Assembly (NCBI GenBank): GCA_964549275.1 | Contig: CAZJUP010000008.1 | Location: 34,847-98,846, forward strand | Source: CAZJUP01 sp964549275 | GTDB taxonomy: Bacteria > Fidelibacterota > Marinisomatia > Marinisomatales > TCS55 | Length of the DNA stretch: 64,000 bases | Direction: 5' to 3' | In this document: positions 27,801-36,935 of the stretch, one piece after another | Position numbering within the stretch: position 1 is the stretch's first letter | Layout: every line of letters begins with the position of its first letter | Made by a program: the position numbers and the translations under genes | The notes under the pieces: model-generated | What the model was told of the DNA's origin: nothing | The model's database searches: none | The model's input: the letters and a program-made list of their open reading frames with translations, nothing else

Positions 27801-28388
27801 CAGCAGGAACATGAGGAAGAATCTCAAAGATTAACTACGCTTAACGAGCAGCGGGATGATTTGATAGGATCCGAAGAAAATTTGAGGGAGACCATACAAA
27901 AAATTGATCAGGTTGCCCGGAAAAAGTTTATAGAAACTTTTGACCAGATTAAGCTGAATTTCGAAAAACTGTTTACCCTCTTTTTTGAAGGAGGGAATGC
28001 CCGATTGACTCTTATAGGAGACCCGGATCCTTTGGAGGCGGATATTGCAATCCATGCCCAACCTCCGGGGAAAAAGAATCAGAGTCTTCGAATGCTGTCT
28101 GCTGGGGAAAAATCCCTGACGGCCATCGCTCTGCTTTTTGCGATTTACCAGTATAAACCCAGTCCTTACTGTATTTTAGATGAAGTGGATGCCCCTTTGG
28201 ATGACGTCAATATCCGTAAATTTACACGGGTACTGGATCAGTTTGCCGGAGAAACCCAATTTATTGTGGTTACCCATAATAAACTGACCATGGAAGCTGC
28301 GAACTATATGTATGGTGTGACTATGGAAAATAAAGGGGTATCTAAATTGGTTTCTGTCAAGTTTAATGGACAAATGATTGATAATTGA
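24849..28388 (+). CDS. smc: Chromosome segregation protein SMC
   Basis: ATPase of the bacterial condensin complex, which compacts and separates chromosomes. It has 1179 residues, the usual length. Walker A GPNGCGKTN lies near residue 31. Two long coiled coils flank a hinge near 510-660 (GDLFQGDEKYSAAFDSALG is the start of the hinge fold). The signature LSAGEKSLTAIAL lies near 1083 and Walker B CILDEVDAPLDD near 1107. The partners ScpA and ScpB are not in the window. The start lacks a strong ribosome site but matches the family N-terminus (LHGFKSFA). Confidence 0.97.
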   Translation: MYISELNLHGFKSFAKKEKLKFGEGITVIVGPNGCGKTNIVDAIRWVLGEQKYSVLRSGKMEDVIFNGAENLKPLSVCEATLTVHNNRGKLPLEYNDIEIGRRVYRDGSSEYFLNRTPCRLKDIHDLFVDTGMGADAYSVIELKMIEQILSESAGDRKHMMEEAAGINKYKEQRRSSLRKFDAVKQDLERISDVINEVEGKVHSLALQLKRYERHAKLSEELKEKEVSLAFIKVHDYESRIAPIKQKVEEFKHLREEKVSHESVHEKTLEDLRDVYRTQQGELEEGRKALNLLEEERESFRNHVLVSSEQHKAAQATIERLSREQEAGKDKTAQMEGQSREYKAELKALTPALDRKLAEYKSKKDSFEKVDAQYKTAQKSLEDAQSARWEAQRKLSDDQSLLQRTLALVEEKKTTSGKLKDKIESLAVMEKENRAEQKSLESGKSSAQKVVDNLTKKLTTSRSWLSDSREKYQSLSLDFHESRAKIETLKSQLQFYEELVAQKDGYPEGTRLILDSPKDFPEILGTIGDLFQGDEKYSAAFDSALGDLAKCLVVKDRKDALNVLKRIQDAGGGEVSILPIKEATTKVPNIQSVPQHKSILGTGLDLAGVAKPYVALAKILVGNLLIVEDIKLVIKDESLFGWDLADLKGAYIASEFIMKSRGTGTDGSIIGRQKKIDALAKEIQILEKSLTKRESEIAEWKEKISTTESDIKKMTGELESSTQELNQVETALIRNHYGQSQVLEQLNSLQQELSETHANIEELTAASKKLEPGLAKGQGYIEKLKKKADSAAESLMTVQQERDAFHQQVQDLRIELLNLENKRDNLNFQNRVALETITELKSRNEEIVREVASLEIRKKDLKKRIDDGEEQLSSVSGKLKKERSVLELKRQAAQDTYQSLEELQAKIRAEQQSRESILEELKHCELNIVEWQQRINLIRERIHDRYNAEVPKHLVVDEYQDDLELRIERIQRSIDNIGPINMAVQQEHEEESQRLTTLNEQRDDLIGSEENLRETIQKIDQVARKKFIETFDQIKLNFEKLFTLFFEGGNARLTLIGDPDPLEADIAIHAQPPGKKNQSLRMLSAGEKSLTAIALLFAIYQYKPSPYCILDEVDAPLDDVNIRKFTRVLDQFAGETQFIVVTHNKLTMEAANYMYGVTMENKGVSKLVSVKFNGQMIDN

Positions 28389-28492
28389 CCACTTGATTGA
28401 TGAAGAAATAGAATTATCCTTAGGGGATAAAATAAATCATCGTTGGACGATTATGACTTGAATTAACATATTCTTTCTTATGTCTTAATAAG

Positions 28493-28515
28493 GGGGCGCG
28501 TGTAATTTCTGCCCC
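28493..28515 (+). promoter_or_regulatory. Hairpin covering the lepA ribosome site
   Basis: GGGGC (28493-28497) can pair with GCCCC (28511-28515), which lies directly before the ATG at 28516. The left arm overlaps AAGGGGG, the only purine-rich ribosome-site candidate, otherwise about 18 bases too far upstream. Folding would either hide the site or bring it close to the start. Confidence 0.35.
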
Positions 28516-30318
28516 ATGTCTACAAACCATATACGCAATTTTTGCATCATCGCTCATATCGACCATGGCAAATCCACGTTGGCTGACCGTCTTCTAGAGG
28601 AAACAGCAACCCTGGCCAAGAAGGATATGAAAGCCCAAGTGTTGGACAGTATGGATTTAGAACGGGAACGGGGTATTACTATAAAGAGTCACCCTATCCA
28701 AATGCATTACCGTCGCGGAAATGGCCAGGATTTTATATTTAACTTGATTGATACACCGGGACACGTGGATTTTTCTTATGAAGTGTCCCGTTCCCTTGCT
28801 GCCTGCGAAGGGGCGTTGCTTCTGGTGGATGCTGCCCAGGGGGTCGAAGCTCAGACCGTAAGCAACACGTATCTGGCTATTGAAAATGATTTAACCCTTA
28901 TTCCGGTTATCAACAAAATCGATTTGCCAAGTGCTCGATTAGAAGAGGTTAAAGCCCAAATTATAGAATTAATTGGATGCGAAGAGGGAGAAATTCTTTT
29001 GGCAAGTGCAAAAAGCGGTAAGGGGATTCAAGAAGTTTTTGATGCCATTATAGAAAGGATTCCTCCCCCGGAGGACCATTCAGACGCCCCGCCCCGGGCA
29101 ATGATTTTTGATTCCATGTATGATAATTATAAAGGGGCGATTCCTTATGTCCGGGTGTTTGACGGTGTCTTCAAACCGGGGACAACAGCACAGTTTTTTG
29201 CCCATAAAAACGATTATGATATAACCGAAGTGGGGCACTTTATTTTAAAACAGGTTAAAGGAAAAGAATTGCGTTCCGGAGATGTGGGGTATATCCTGGC
29301 CAGCATCAGGGATGTAAACAATATCCAACCGGGAGATACGATTACCATTAAGGAAAATCCTGCACAAGAGCCACTGCCGGGATATAAGGAAATTAAACCC
29401 ATGGTTTTTTCAGGTCTATATCCTTCTGACGCAGATGATTATGATCAGCTCCGACAAGCCCTGGATAAACTGAGTTTGAATGATGCATCACTTGTTTATG
29501 AACCAGAAACAAGCGAAGCACTGGGGTTTGGATTTCGTTGCGGGTTTTTAGGCTTGCTTCATATGGAAATTATCCAGGAACGGTTGGAACGGGAATTTGA
29601 CTTGGGATTGGTGACCACTCCGCCGAATGTGAGATATAAAGTTTTGCTGAAAACAGGGGAAACAGTGGAAGTAGATACTCCAGCTAAAATGCCTCCTACT
29701 GGAGAAATTCAATCCATTATGGAACCTTTTGTTTCTGCCGAGATTGTGACACCGAAAGAATATATAGGTGGCATCATGACCCTCTGCCAAAAAAAGAGGG
29801 GATTGTATAAGAATACAGCTTATTTAACCTCCGATAAGGCACAGCTGCATTATGACCTTCCGCTGGGTGAAATTATTTTTGATTTTTACGATAAATTGAA
29901 ATCAACAACACGGGGGTATGCTTCTTTGGATTATGATTTGACAGATTTTAAGGACGGGGATTTAAAAAAGTTGGATATTTTGATTCATGGAGAAGTTGTG
30001 GATGCATTATCCATAATTACACACGGAGAAAACGCCTATGGCCGCGGTGTGGCTCTTTGTTCTAAACTGAAAGAACTGATTCCTCGGCAAATGTTTGATG
30101 TGCCTATCCAGGCAGCACTGGGACATAAAATTATTTCCAGATCTACTGTAAAAGCCCTGAAAAAAAATGTAACCGCAAAATGTTATGGTGGAGATATATC
30201 CCGAAAACGGAAACTTTGGGAAAAACAAAAAGAAGGAAAAAAACGCATGAAGGCCATCGGAAAAGTTGAAATTCCCCAAGAAGCTTTATTGGCGGTACTT
30301 CAAATTGATACAGATTAA
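28516..30318 (+). CDS. lepA: Elongation factor 4
   Basis: Ribosome-bound GTPase that acts on stalled or misplaced elongation complexes. The 600 residues contain G1 AHIDHGKSTLADRL, G3 DTPGHVDF, G4 NKIDL, the EF-G-like domains and the LepA-specific C-terminal domain (AKCYGGDISRKRKLWEKQKE). Length and order are normal. A 127-base gap separates it from smc, so it probably has its own promoter. Confidence 0.97.
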   Translation: MSTNHIRNFCIIAHIDHGKSTLADRLLEETATLAKKDMKAQVLDSMDLERERGITIKSHPIQMHYRRGNGQDFIFNLIDTPGHVDFSYEVSRSLAACEGALLLVDAAQGVEAQTVSNTYLAIENDLTLIPVINKIDLPSARLEEVKAQIIELIGCEEGEILLASAKSGKGIQEVFDAIIERIPPPEDHSDAPPRAMIFDSMYDNYKGAIPYVRVFDGVFKPGTTAQFFAHKNDYDITEVGHFILKQVKGKELRSGDVGYILASIRDVNNIQPGDTITIKENPAQEPLPGYKEIKPMVFSGLYPSDADDYDQLRQALDKLSLNDASLVYEPETSEALGFGFRCGFLGLLHMEIIQERLEREFDLGLVTTPPNVRYKVLLKTGETVEVDTPAKMPPTGEIQSIMEPFVSAEIVTPKEYIGGIMTLCQKKRGLYKNTAYLTSDKAQLHYDLPLGEIIFDFYDKLKSTTRGYASLDYDLTDFKDGDLKKLDILIHGEVVDALSIITHGENAYGRGVALCSKLKELIPRQMFDVPIQAALGHKIISRSTVKALKKNVTAKCYGGDISRKRKLWEKQKEGKKRMKAIGKVEIPQEALLAVLQIDTD

Positions 30319-30345
30319 AATTAACTCCCAATACTATCACTAAAG

Positions 30346-31068
30346 ATGACGGAAAAACCCAACTATTGGCGCGATACCCATACACCCCTTTACAGTTTTG
30401 TTTTTACACTTCCGCTTTTTTTAATCTATGAGTTTGGGGTTTTTGCCATATCAGCTAACGATTTACCCTTATTGAGAAATGGCGCTGATGTTTTGATGCG
30501 GCAGATTCTGGGTCTCTTAGGTGTGTATGGAATGTACGGGTTCAGCGGATCATTTCTTGTGGGGTTTATGGCGGCTTTTTTACGACAGAAAAATCGATTA
30601 AAATCCACGGCAATTCGCGGTGATTATCTGCTGAAAATGCTTGCAGAAAGCCTGGGATGGGCTTTGGGTCTGCTGGTCTTGATGAGGTGGGTTCCTGTCC
30701 TCCTGATGAATGGCAAAGATGAACGTCTGCTTCAGCAGATTGTTCTGGCCATTGGCGCCGGGATTTACGAGGAATTTGTATTTCGTGTGATATTAATTTT
30801 GGGATTAAGTGCCCTGTTGGGATTTATTTTTCAATGGGGAAGAGGCGCAAGCAGGATTGGTGCTGTGATCCTGGCAGCAGCGCTATTTTCGTTGTTTCAT
30901 TTTTTGGGGGAATTTGGAGATACTCCGAGCTTGGGATTATTTATCATCCGATTTATGGCAGGAATATTTTTAGGTGGAATTTATGTGTTAAGAGGCTTCG
31001 GTGTTTCTGCCTACACCCATACAATTTACGATTTGTTTGTTTTATTCCAATTTATCACATTCCGATAG
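30346..31068 (+). CDS. CPBP-family intramembrane glutamic protease
   Basis: A 240-residue integral membrane protein of the CAAX-protease/bacteriocin-processing family. Visible conserved motifs: GIYEEFVFRVIL near residue 140 (EExxxR), SLFHFLGEFGD (the FxxxH motif), and the C-terminal YTHTIYDLFV. Substrate unknown. It follows lepA after 27 bases. Confidence 0.85.
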   Translation: MTEKPNYWRDTHTPLYSFVFTLPLFLIYEFGVFAISANDLPLLRNGADVLMRQILGLLGVYGMYGFSGSFLVGFMAAFLRQKNRLKSTAIRGDYLLKMLAESLGWALGLLVLMRWVPVLLMNGKDERLLQQIVLAIGAGIYEEFVFRVILILGLSALLGFIFQWGRGASRIGAVILAAALFSLFHFLGEFGDTPSLGLFIIRFMAGIFLGGIYVLRGFGVSAYTHTIYDLFVLFQFITFR

Positions 31069-31130
31069 ATAGGTTTTTATCGGAAAATATTTCCCGTAAT
31101 TTTCGCACTTAATTCTCAAGGATTTACACC

Positions 31131-31979
31131 ATGAAAAAGACAATTCTACCTTTTTTATTCTATGCCACTGTTTTAGGGGCTCAAACATCAGTCTTTAAGG
31201 AATTTGATGTGATGATTTACCCGGAATATTATTTCCCGGGCATCATGGTAGAAATAAACGGAACTGCCGACACAAATGCAGTCCCCATTACAATTAAATT
31301 CACTGTTCCTGCCGGTACGGATTCTGTGTTTTATGTAGCCGGCAAACCGGACCAGCAGGCAGAAGTGATACCTTTAACCGTCAGGCAGAAGGGTGATCGC
31401 CATTTTATTGTCCTCAAGGTAAAAGATGAGCAATTTCGGGCTTTTGTCTTTTACAATATGGAGACAGATGGCCAAAAGCGAAAAGGAAAATTCACCTTTC
31501 AGGTCGATCATCACTTGGGAGATGCTCATTTGGTTATACAAGAACCGATTATGGCTCAAAATTTTAAATATTCTGAAGATGGAGCAGAACCCTTTAAAGA
31601 CCAGCACGGGCTATCTTTTCGGCGTGTTCACCTTCATGACAAAGAAGCAGGATCCGTAAAAACAGTCTCTTTTTCTTATGATAATCCGACGGGGGAGACC
31701 ACCATCGTTCAACTCCAGAAAATGCTTTCCGGCAGTTCAGAGGGAACTCCTGGTGAAAATCCTCATACAACAGAATCTAAACCTCAGCGACATACTCTTC
31801 CCTTGTGGCAGCCGATGGCAGTATTGTTTGCGGTGGCGCTCTTAGTCGGAGGGGTGTTTAACGCCCATAAAAAAAGGGAAAAAGTTATTCCTGTGGAAAA
31901 AGGAAAATTTTGTACATCCTGTGGTAAACCAGTAAGTAAAAAGCATAAATTTTGTGCAAACTGTGGAGAAAAAATATAA
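31131..31979 (+). CDS. Membrane protein with periplasmic domain and C-terminal zinc ribbon
   Basis: A 282-residue protein with a signal peptide (ending near LGAQT), a beta-rich domain of about 200 residues, one transmembrane helix near 228-245 (PMAVLFAVALLVGGVF) and a cytoplasmic tail with a zinc ribbon (CTSCGK, then CANCGE). The ribbon type is a common C-terminal or N-terminal module in membrane proteins. AAGGA at 31118 supports the start. The TAA is directly followed by the lgt ATG, so the pair is likely co-translated. Function unknown. Confidence 0.65.
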   Translation: MKKTILPFLFYATVLGAQTSVFKEFDVMIYPEYYFPGIMVEINGTADTNAVPITIKFTVPAGTDSVFYVAGKPDQQAEVIPLTVRQKGDRHFIVLKVKDEQFRAFVFYNMETDGQKRKGKFTFQVDHHLGDAHLVIQEPIMAQNFKYSEDGAEPFKDQHGLSFRRVHLHDKEAGSVKTVSFSYDNPTGETTIVQLQKMLSGSSEGTPGENPHTTESKPQRHTLPLWQPMAVLFAVALLVGGVFNAHKKREKVIPVEKGKFCTSCGKPVSKKHKFCANCGEKI

Positions 31980-32819
31980 ATGTATCCCGTCATAGCTGAT
32001 TTTGGTGAAATTAATATTTTCGGATTTTCGTTCCATCTTGTTATTAATTCTTATGGATTTATGCTCATGGTGGCATTTTATACCTGTTATTATTTTCTAC
32101 AAAAGGAATTAAAACGGTTAGGATTTGAAGTAAAACTGGCCTCCGATATTGTTTTTGCAGCAGCGGTGGGGGGAATCGTTGGTTCAAAAATATATTATTT
32201 GGTCGAAAACTATGAACGGGTGAAAGTCGATCCGGCCGGAATGATATTTTCCGGAGCGGGTCTGGTTTTTTTAGGGGGACTTATGGGCGGTACCCTTGCT
32301 GTAACCTGGGTGATTAAAAGACAGAAACTTTCCTGGCTGCAATTCGCTGATATTGTGGCACCACTTTTAATTTTGGGATATGCCATAGGACGAGTGGGGT
32401 GTTTTCTTGTGGGAGATGATTATGGATTGCCCACCCATATGCCTTGGGCAGTTTCCTTCGAAAACGGGCTGCCACCCTCGACCTACCATATTTTTCAATC
32501 GTATTACAGTTGGGTGGATTTAACCGGGTTTGAACCGGGTGTTTTGTCCGTCCACCCCACCCAGTTGTACGAAACGACGCTGGGACTCCTAATTTTCCTT
32601 TATCTTTGGAAACAACGGCAAAAAATCACAGTAACCGGAAGTTTGTTCTTTACTTATCTTATATTGGCCGGAATGGAACGGTTTTTTATTGAATTCATTA
32701 GAATAAACCCTAAATATATTCTTTGGTTTTCCGGTGCTCAGGTAATTTCCATGGTCATGATAAGTGTGGGTACCTGGTTTCTTATTCATCCCGTGCACTC
32801 AAAGGAAAAATCCGAATAG
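31980..32819 (+). CDS. lgt: Prolipoprotein diacylglyceryl transferase family protein
   Basis: Inner-membrane enzyme moving a diacylglyceryl group from phosphatidylglycerol to the lipobox Cys of lipoproteins, the first lipoprotein maturation step. The 279 residues have seven predicted helices, the signature GRVGCFLVGDDYG, VHPTQLYE and MERFFIEFIR. In the Escherichia coli protein the signature has Asn where this one has Cys (GRxGN against GRVGC); this variant occurs in Lgt-like proteins of other phyla. At least one lipoprotein substrate (40393) is encoded in the window. A true Lgt is likely but the signature variant leaves some doubt. Confidence 0.88.
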   Translation: MYPVIADFGEINIFGFSFHLVINSYGFMLMVAFYTCYYFLQKELKRLGFEVKLASDIVFAAAVGGIVGSKIYYLVENYERVKVDPAGMIFSGAGLVFLGGLMGGTLAVTWVIKRQKLSWLQFADIVAPLLILGYAIGRVGCFLVGDDYGLPTHMPWAVSFENGLPPSTYHIFQSYYSWVDLTGFEPGVLSVHPTQLYETTLGLLIFLYLWKQRQKITVTGSLFFTYLILAGMERFFIEFIRINPKYILWFSGAQVISMVMISVGTWFLIHPVHSKEKSE

Positions 32820-32830
32820 AGGGGAAAATC

Positions 32831-33676
32831 ATGCGTTTGGCTGTTATCAGTACAGCCATGATCTGTATTTTATCAGGGCAATCTTCCGTCCGGATACTTG
32901 AACATATTTCCTTCCCACCCTCTTTTGAAGAAAGAGGATTTATCCCTCACACTTTTGTTTTAAATCAGAGAAATTCAATTTATCTCGATAAAGATTCAAG
33001 ACAAATTGCTGCGGAAATTTCTGAAGGGAATTTCATCTTTTCCGGAGGATTTGGTTCCGGAGGAGATGCCCTCATATCACCAGTGGATATTGCTATAGAT
33101 GGATTAATGGTTATCCTTAGTGATAAAAGTGAAAACCGAGTACTGCAATATGATAAGCGATTGAACTATTTGGGAAGTTTTATTCCCACCGACCCTGTTG
33201 ATAACACATGGCTTTATCCTCAATTTATTGAAATTAATCCATGGGGTGAACTGTTGATTTATTCTGAAGAAACGCATAAAGTTTACTTGAATTCATCCGT
33301 AGGCTTAACACGGCACATCAATTTAGATATCCAAAATGCTGCCCCAACCTGCGTGTCGGCAATGGCAGTTAACCGGAAAGGAGAAATTGGGCTTTTATAT
33401 TCTTGTATCGATGAAGTTCATATTTTTAATCGACTGGGACAGTTACTGCGACGATATAAACTCAAAAGTCAACACGGTGTATTTTTAAGCAGTTTTAAAG
33501 ACGATTGGATTGTTTTAAACCGTAGAGGAGTTGGGGAGTTTCTGATAAGCGGAAATCCTATAAAATTTCCAGAATTTGAACAAGAAATTCTTGATGTAAA
33601 AGCTCAAGAGGACGCCATTCATATCTTAACCGCAATAGGGCAATATAGCCTTGTCCTTGATTCGTCAATTCGGTAA
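32831..33676 (+). CDS. Secreted protein, probable beta-propeller
   Basis: A 281-residue protein with a signal peptide (MRLAVISTAMICILSGQS). Strands such as SPVDIAIDGLMVILSDKSENRV and RVLQYDKRLNYLGSF resemble NHL/six-bladed propeller blades. The open frame reaches back to 32723 inside lgt; ATG at 32831 is chosen for its signal peptide and the preceding AGGGGAAA. The end overlaps the next gene's start region by 26 bases. No enzyme motif is seen; it may be part of an outer-membrane assembly with the next two genes. Confidence 0.65.
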   Translation: MRLAVISTAMICILSGQSSVRILEHISFPPSFEERGFIPHTFVLNQRNSIYLDKDSRQIAAEISEGNFIFSGGFGSGGDALISPVDIAIDGLMVILSDKSENRVLQYDKRLNYLGSFIPTDPVDNTWLYPQFIEINPWGELLIYSEETHKVYLNSSVGLTRHINLDIQNAAPTCVSAMAVNRKGEIGLLYSCIDEVHIFNRLGQLLRRYKLKSQHGVFLSSFKDDWIVLNRRGVGEFLISGNPIKFPEFEQEILDVKAQEDAIHILTAIGQYSLVLDSSIR

Positions 33677-36600
33677 AAAAATATTGTTCCCGGCAGTGGG
33701 AGTAGGGATAATCCTTTCCCAAACGACTGTTGTCCGTGATACATTTAAACTTCAACCCGGAACGCACGCTTATCCGTTAAAACACAAGTTTGTGGTTCGA
33801 AATTCAATTCAGTTTATCACACAAGAAGACTCCTTACATTTAGATTCACTTCAAACTGTACTGGGTATTTTGTATGTCTCCAATGAGGGTATGGCCAAGA
33901 TCGCCTCCATTTCCTATAGACGCCTGAATACTTCCGTACCTGTGATTGTGGGTCCATATCCTTCTTATGTAAAACCTTTGGATTCGTTATTTAACCAAAA
34001 GACTTTTCAGGCACACTCATCGATATCTGGAAATACCATAAAAAGTGATTCGGATTATCTCTTTACATCCGGTTCTTTTTTTCGGTCTATAGATATGTCC
34101 ACAAATGGTGGAGCGGGATTGGGAGGTGGGCTTCGATTGCAATTGGCAGGAAATTTAGGAAAGGAACTCAATGTATCAGGAGTGATTACGGATGAACGTT
34201 TTCCGATTCAACCGGAGGGTACCACACAAAGCCTGGAGGAGGTAGATAAAATATATTTGGAGGTTTCCCACCCTGTCAGTCAGGTATCTGCAGGCGATGT
34301 AACATATGAGAAGAACGGACATAAGTATAACAATATCAAAAGAAACATAAGTGGTGTATCCGGAAAATATTCCGGTGAAAATTGGGATGCGCATGGATCT
34401 GTCGGCGCTATGAAGGGGACCTATAATCAATTGGAATTCAAGGGGCAGGACGGACACCAGGGACCCTATTTTCTTACAGGAAGGAATGGAAATAGGGATG
34501 TGTCCGTGATAGCAGGGTCCGAGAAGGTTTGGCTAAATGGGCAGGTCATGTTACGGGGACTGAATCATGACTACACAGTTGATTACGCATCAGCAGAATT
34601 AACATTTACCCCTAAAAACCTGATTCATTTCGATTCAGATATTGTTGTGGAATATGAATATTCAGTATTTCAGTTTAATCGCAATTTGGTTGGAACCTCT
34701 TTTCAGAAACGAATATCGAATACCGGAACGATTGATTTCTCCTTTACCCGGGAAAAAGATAACGACAAGTCAGGTCTGTCTGAAGAAGAACGGGTACTAT
34801 TATCATCTTTAGGAGATGGAGAAACGACTCTTAATACTTGGGTTCCGGATGAAAATGGGATGTATCATCTAAAAAACGGAATTTTAACTTTTATGGGTTC
34901 AGATACAACTGGTGTGGATAAAAGATATTCAGCTGTATTTTATTATGCAGGGAGTAGGGGGGTATATCAAAAGAAAATTTCTCCCGAGGGAATACTGTAT
35001 TATGAATATTTGATGGAAGAAGATCGCCTCCCTGATTTGGAATTGTATCTTCCGGAAAAACCACTGTCTAGACCGGAAGACCATCAGTTGGCTCATTTGG
35101 CATGGACCCAAGATATCACTCCGTTTTTACAGTTGAATAGTACTTTTGCCCTATCATCTCATGATGTCAATACCCTTTCGTCTCTTGATGATTCCGATAA
35201 CCGGGATATGGCCTATACTCTCAAAATTAGCAGTAAGGATGTGCCCATTGGACGTGAGGGACACTTGAGATACGCCATTGAAACCTGGCAAAAAAACGAG
35301 AGGTTTAAGGGGATGGGCCGGGATAGAGACCCCTTGTTTTACCGGGGGTGGAATAGCCGTACCGAAGAATCCGGACAGGAAAAACTTCTGTCCCTTTCCG
35401 GGTCTTATAAAAACACAGACCGTATTCAAGCTGACTTATCGGTTTCCCGGTATACTGTCGAAGGAAAAACGAAAGAGAGAATAACTCAAATAACTAAATA
35501 TAAAGGAGAAAACATAAAACAATTAAAGTCATACATTAATATTGTTAATGCAGAAGATACATTTAAAAAATCCCGATTTGATGCCAAATTATTTCCGGGG
35601 AAGTTTCATCCTATATTCAGCATTGACTTGGAAGAAAATGGATCGGTTTCTAAGTATAATCACCTATCAGCAGGGTATCAATATTCAAAAGGGGGACTGG
35701 CATCATCTTTTTTCGTTGGGCGCCGAAAAGATTGGAAAGTAAGTGGTTCGCCTGATTCGTCAATGACGCTTGAAAAAGAGGGGTATTTTGGAGAATTTGA
35801 CTGGTCATTGCATTCTCAATCCGGGTGGCGACAACGATTAAATTTAAGGAAGCGAATTTTAAATCATATGAATGAAGGAGAGGATAAGGGATTTTCTCTC
35901 GGGCAAATTATGGTTTCTTTCCGGGATTGCATTCACCCGATTCAATGGGATTTAACCGCAAATATGGATGAATCTTCTTCTGAGAAAATGACTGTAGTTT
36001 ATGATTTTGTTGGAACAGGGTTAGGGCATTACCGATTCGATGAAACCTATCAGGAATATATCTCTGATCCCAATGGCGCGTACAGGGCACAGTCTGTATT
36101 CTCTGGAGAACGGCAATCTGTCACTCGGCTGGGTGGAACCTCCCGTCTAACTGTTGATTTTTCAAAAACCGGTTTTTCCCTCTTCAAATCGGTTTTCTAT
36201 CGGGGAGATTACTCAACAGAATTTAGGGGAAATTCCTTCAAAATTATCCAAGTCACTCATCCAAGTCTGACCTCAGATAGTGCATTATTGAGCCGATGGT
36301 ATATGCGCCATGAATTCGATTATTCTCCAAAGGTAAATGCACAAAGAGTAAAGGTTTGGATTTTGGGTAACCATTCTTTTTCCGGAATAGATCCGCGAGG
36401 CAATGAATTACGATTAAAAGAGGAAGCTGGGTTATTTATTCAAGGCCGTTCTGGGAAACGAGGGCAATTATTTTTTAATTCTTCCCTTTATGACTTTTCA
36501 GTTGAATCCTTAATCTCCCCCTTGAGAAACAGGGAGAGTAAGGGGGTGAAGGGATCCTTGGGTATGAAAGGAAAAATGGCCAAAGGATGGCAATGGTCTT

Positions 36601-36935
36601 TTAAGGTTGAATCATTGAAGGATTTGGGTAAGACAGTATCCGCTATCCCCTTTACTGCTTCAGCTGTGGGACTGAGTTCCGACCTGTTAATTTTCCTAGG
36701 GAAAAAAAGTCGATTGGACATAAAAACAGCATGGTATTCTTCCAACAGCAATCAAGCACAAATTCCACCAGAAGCATTGAATGGTCTATCATTGGGAAGA
36801 ACTCTACGGACATCAATTCAGGGGAGTTTCATCGTAGGAAAAAACCTGTCTATCAATGGGTCATTCCTTTACGTGGATAATGCACGATATTCAAACCTAA
36901 TCACTATGAAGGGAGAGATTCGTGCCTATTTTTAG
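33651..36935 (+). CDS. Large outer-membrane protein
   Basis: A 1094-residue protein. The N-terminus (KKILFPAVGVGIILSQ) looks like a signal peptide but begins with TTG; codons at 33651, 33657 and 33684 are all possible, and there is no ATG until about 33891. Residues about 290-345 contain KVWLNGQVMLRGLNHDYTVDY followed by a strand-rich stretch, a module common in large outer-membrane proteins of this group. The rest is alternating strands with aromatic belts, consistent with a very large barrel or a chain of surface domains. It ends by overlapping the Omp85-like gene by 14 bases. Function unknown. Confidence 0.6.
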   Translation: MSLIRQFGKKILFPAVGVGIILSQTTVVRDTFKLQPGTHAYPLKHKFVVRNSIQFITQEDSLHLDSLQTVLGILYVSNEGMAKIASISYRRLNTSVPVIVGPYPSYVKPLDSLFNQKTFQAHSSISGNTIKSDSDYLFTSGSFFRSIDMSTNGGAGLGGGLRLQLAGNLGKELNVSGVITDERFPIQPEGTTQSLEEVDKIYLEVSHPVSQVSAGDVTYEKNGHKYNNIKRNISGVSGKYSGENWDAHGSVGAMKGTYNQLEFKGQDGHQGPYFLTGRNGNRDVSVIAGSEKVWLNGQVMLRGLNHDYTVDYASAELTFTPKNLIHFDSDIVVEYEYSVFQFNRNLVGTSFQKRISNTGTIDFSFTREKDNDKSGLSEEERVLLSSLGDGETTLNTWVPDENGMYHLKNGILTFMGSDTTGVDKRYSAVFYYAGSRGVYQKKISPEGILYYEYLMEEDRLPDLELYLPEKPLSRPEDHQLAHLAWTQDITPFLQLNSTFALSSHDVNTLSSLDDSDNRDMAYTLKISSKDVPIGREGHLRYAIETWQKNERFKGMGRDRDPLFYRGWNSRTEESGQEKLLSLSGSYKNTDRIQADLSVSRYTVEGKTKERITQITKYKGENIKQLKSYINIVNAEDTFKKSRFDAKLFPGKFHPIFSIDLEENGSVSKYNHLSAGYQYSKGGLASSFFVGRRKDWKVSGSPDSSMTLEKEGYFGEFDWSLHSQSGWRQRLNLRKRILNHMNEGEDKGFSLGQIMVSFRDCIHPIQWDLTANMDESSSEKMTVVYDFVGTGLGHYRFDETYQEYISDPNGAYRAQSVFSGERQSVTRLGGTSRLTVDFSKTGFSLFKSVFYRGDYSTEFRGNSFKIIQVTHPSLTSDSALLSRWYMRHEFDYSPKVNAQRVKVWILGNHSFSGIDPRGNELRLKEEAGLFIQGRSGKRGQLFFNSSLYDFSVESLISPLRNRESKGVKGSLGMKGKMAKGWQWSFKVESLKDLGKTVSAIPFTASAVGLSSDLLIFLGKKSRLDIKTAWYSSNSNQAQIPPEALNGLSLGRTLRTSIQGSFIVGKNLSINGSFLYVDNARYSNLITMKGEIRAYF

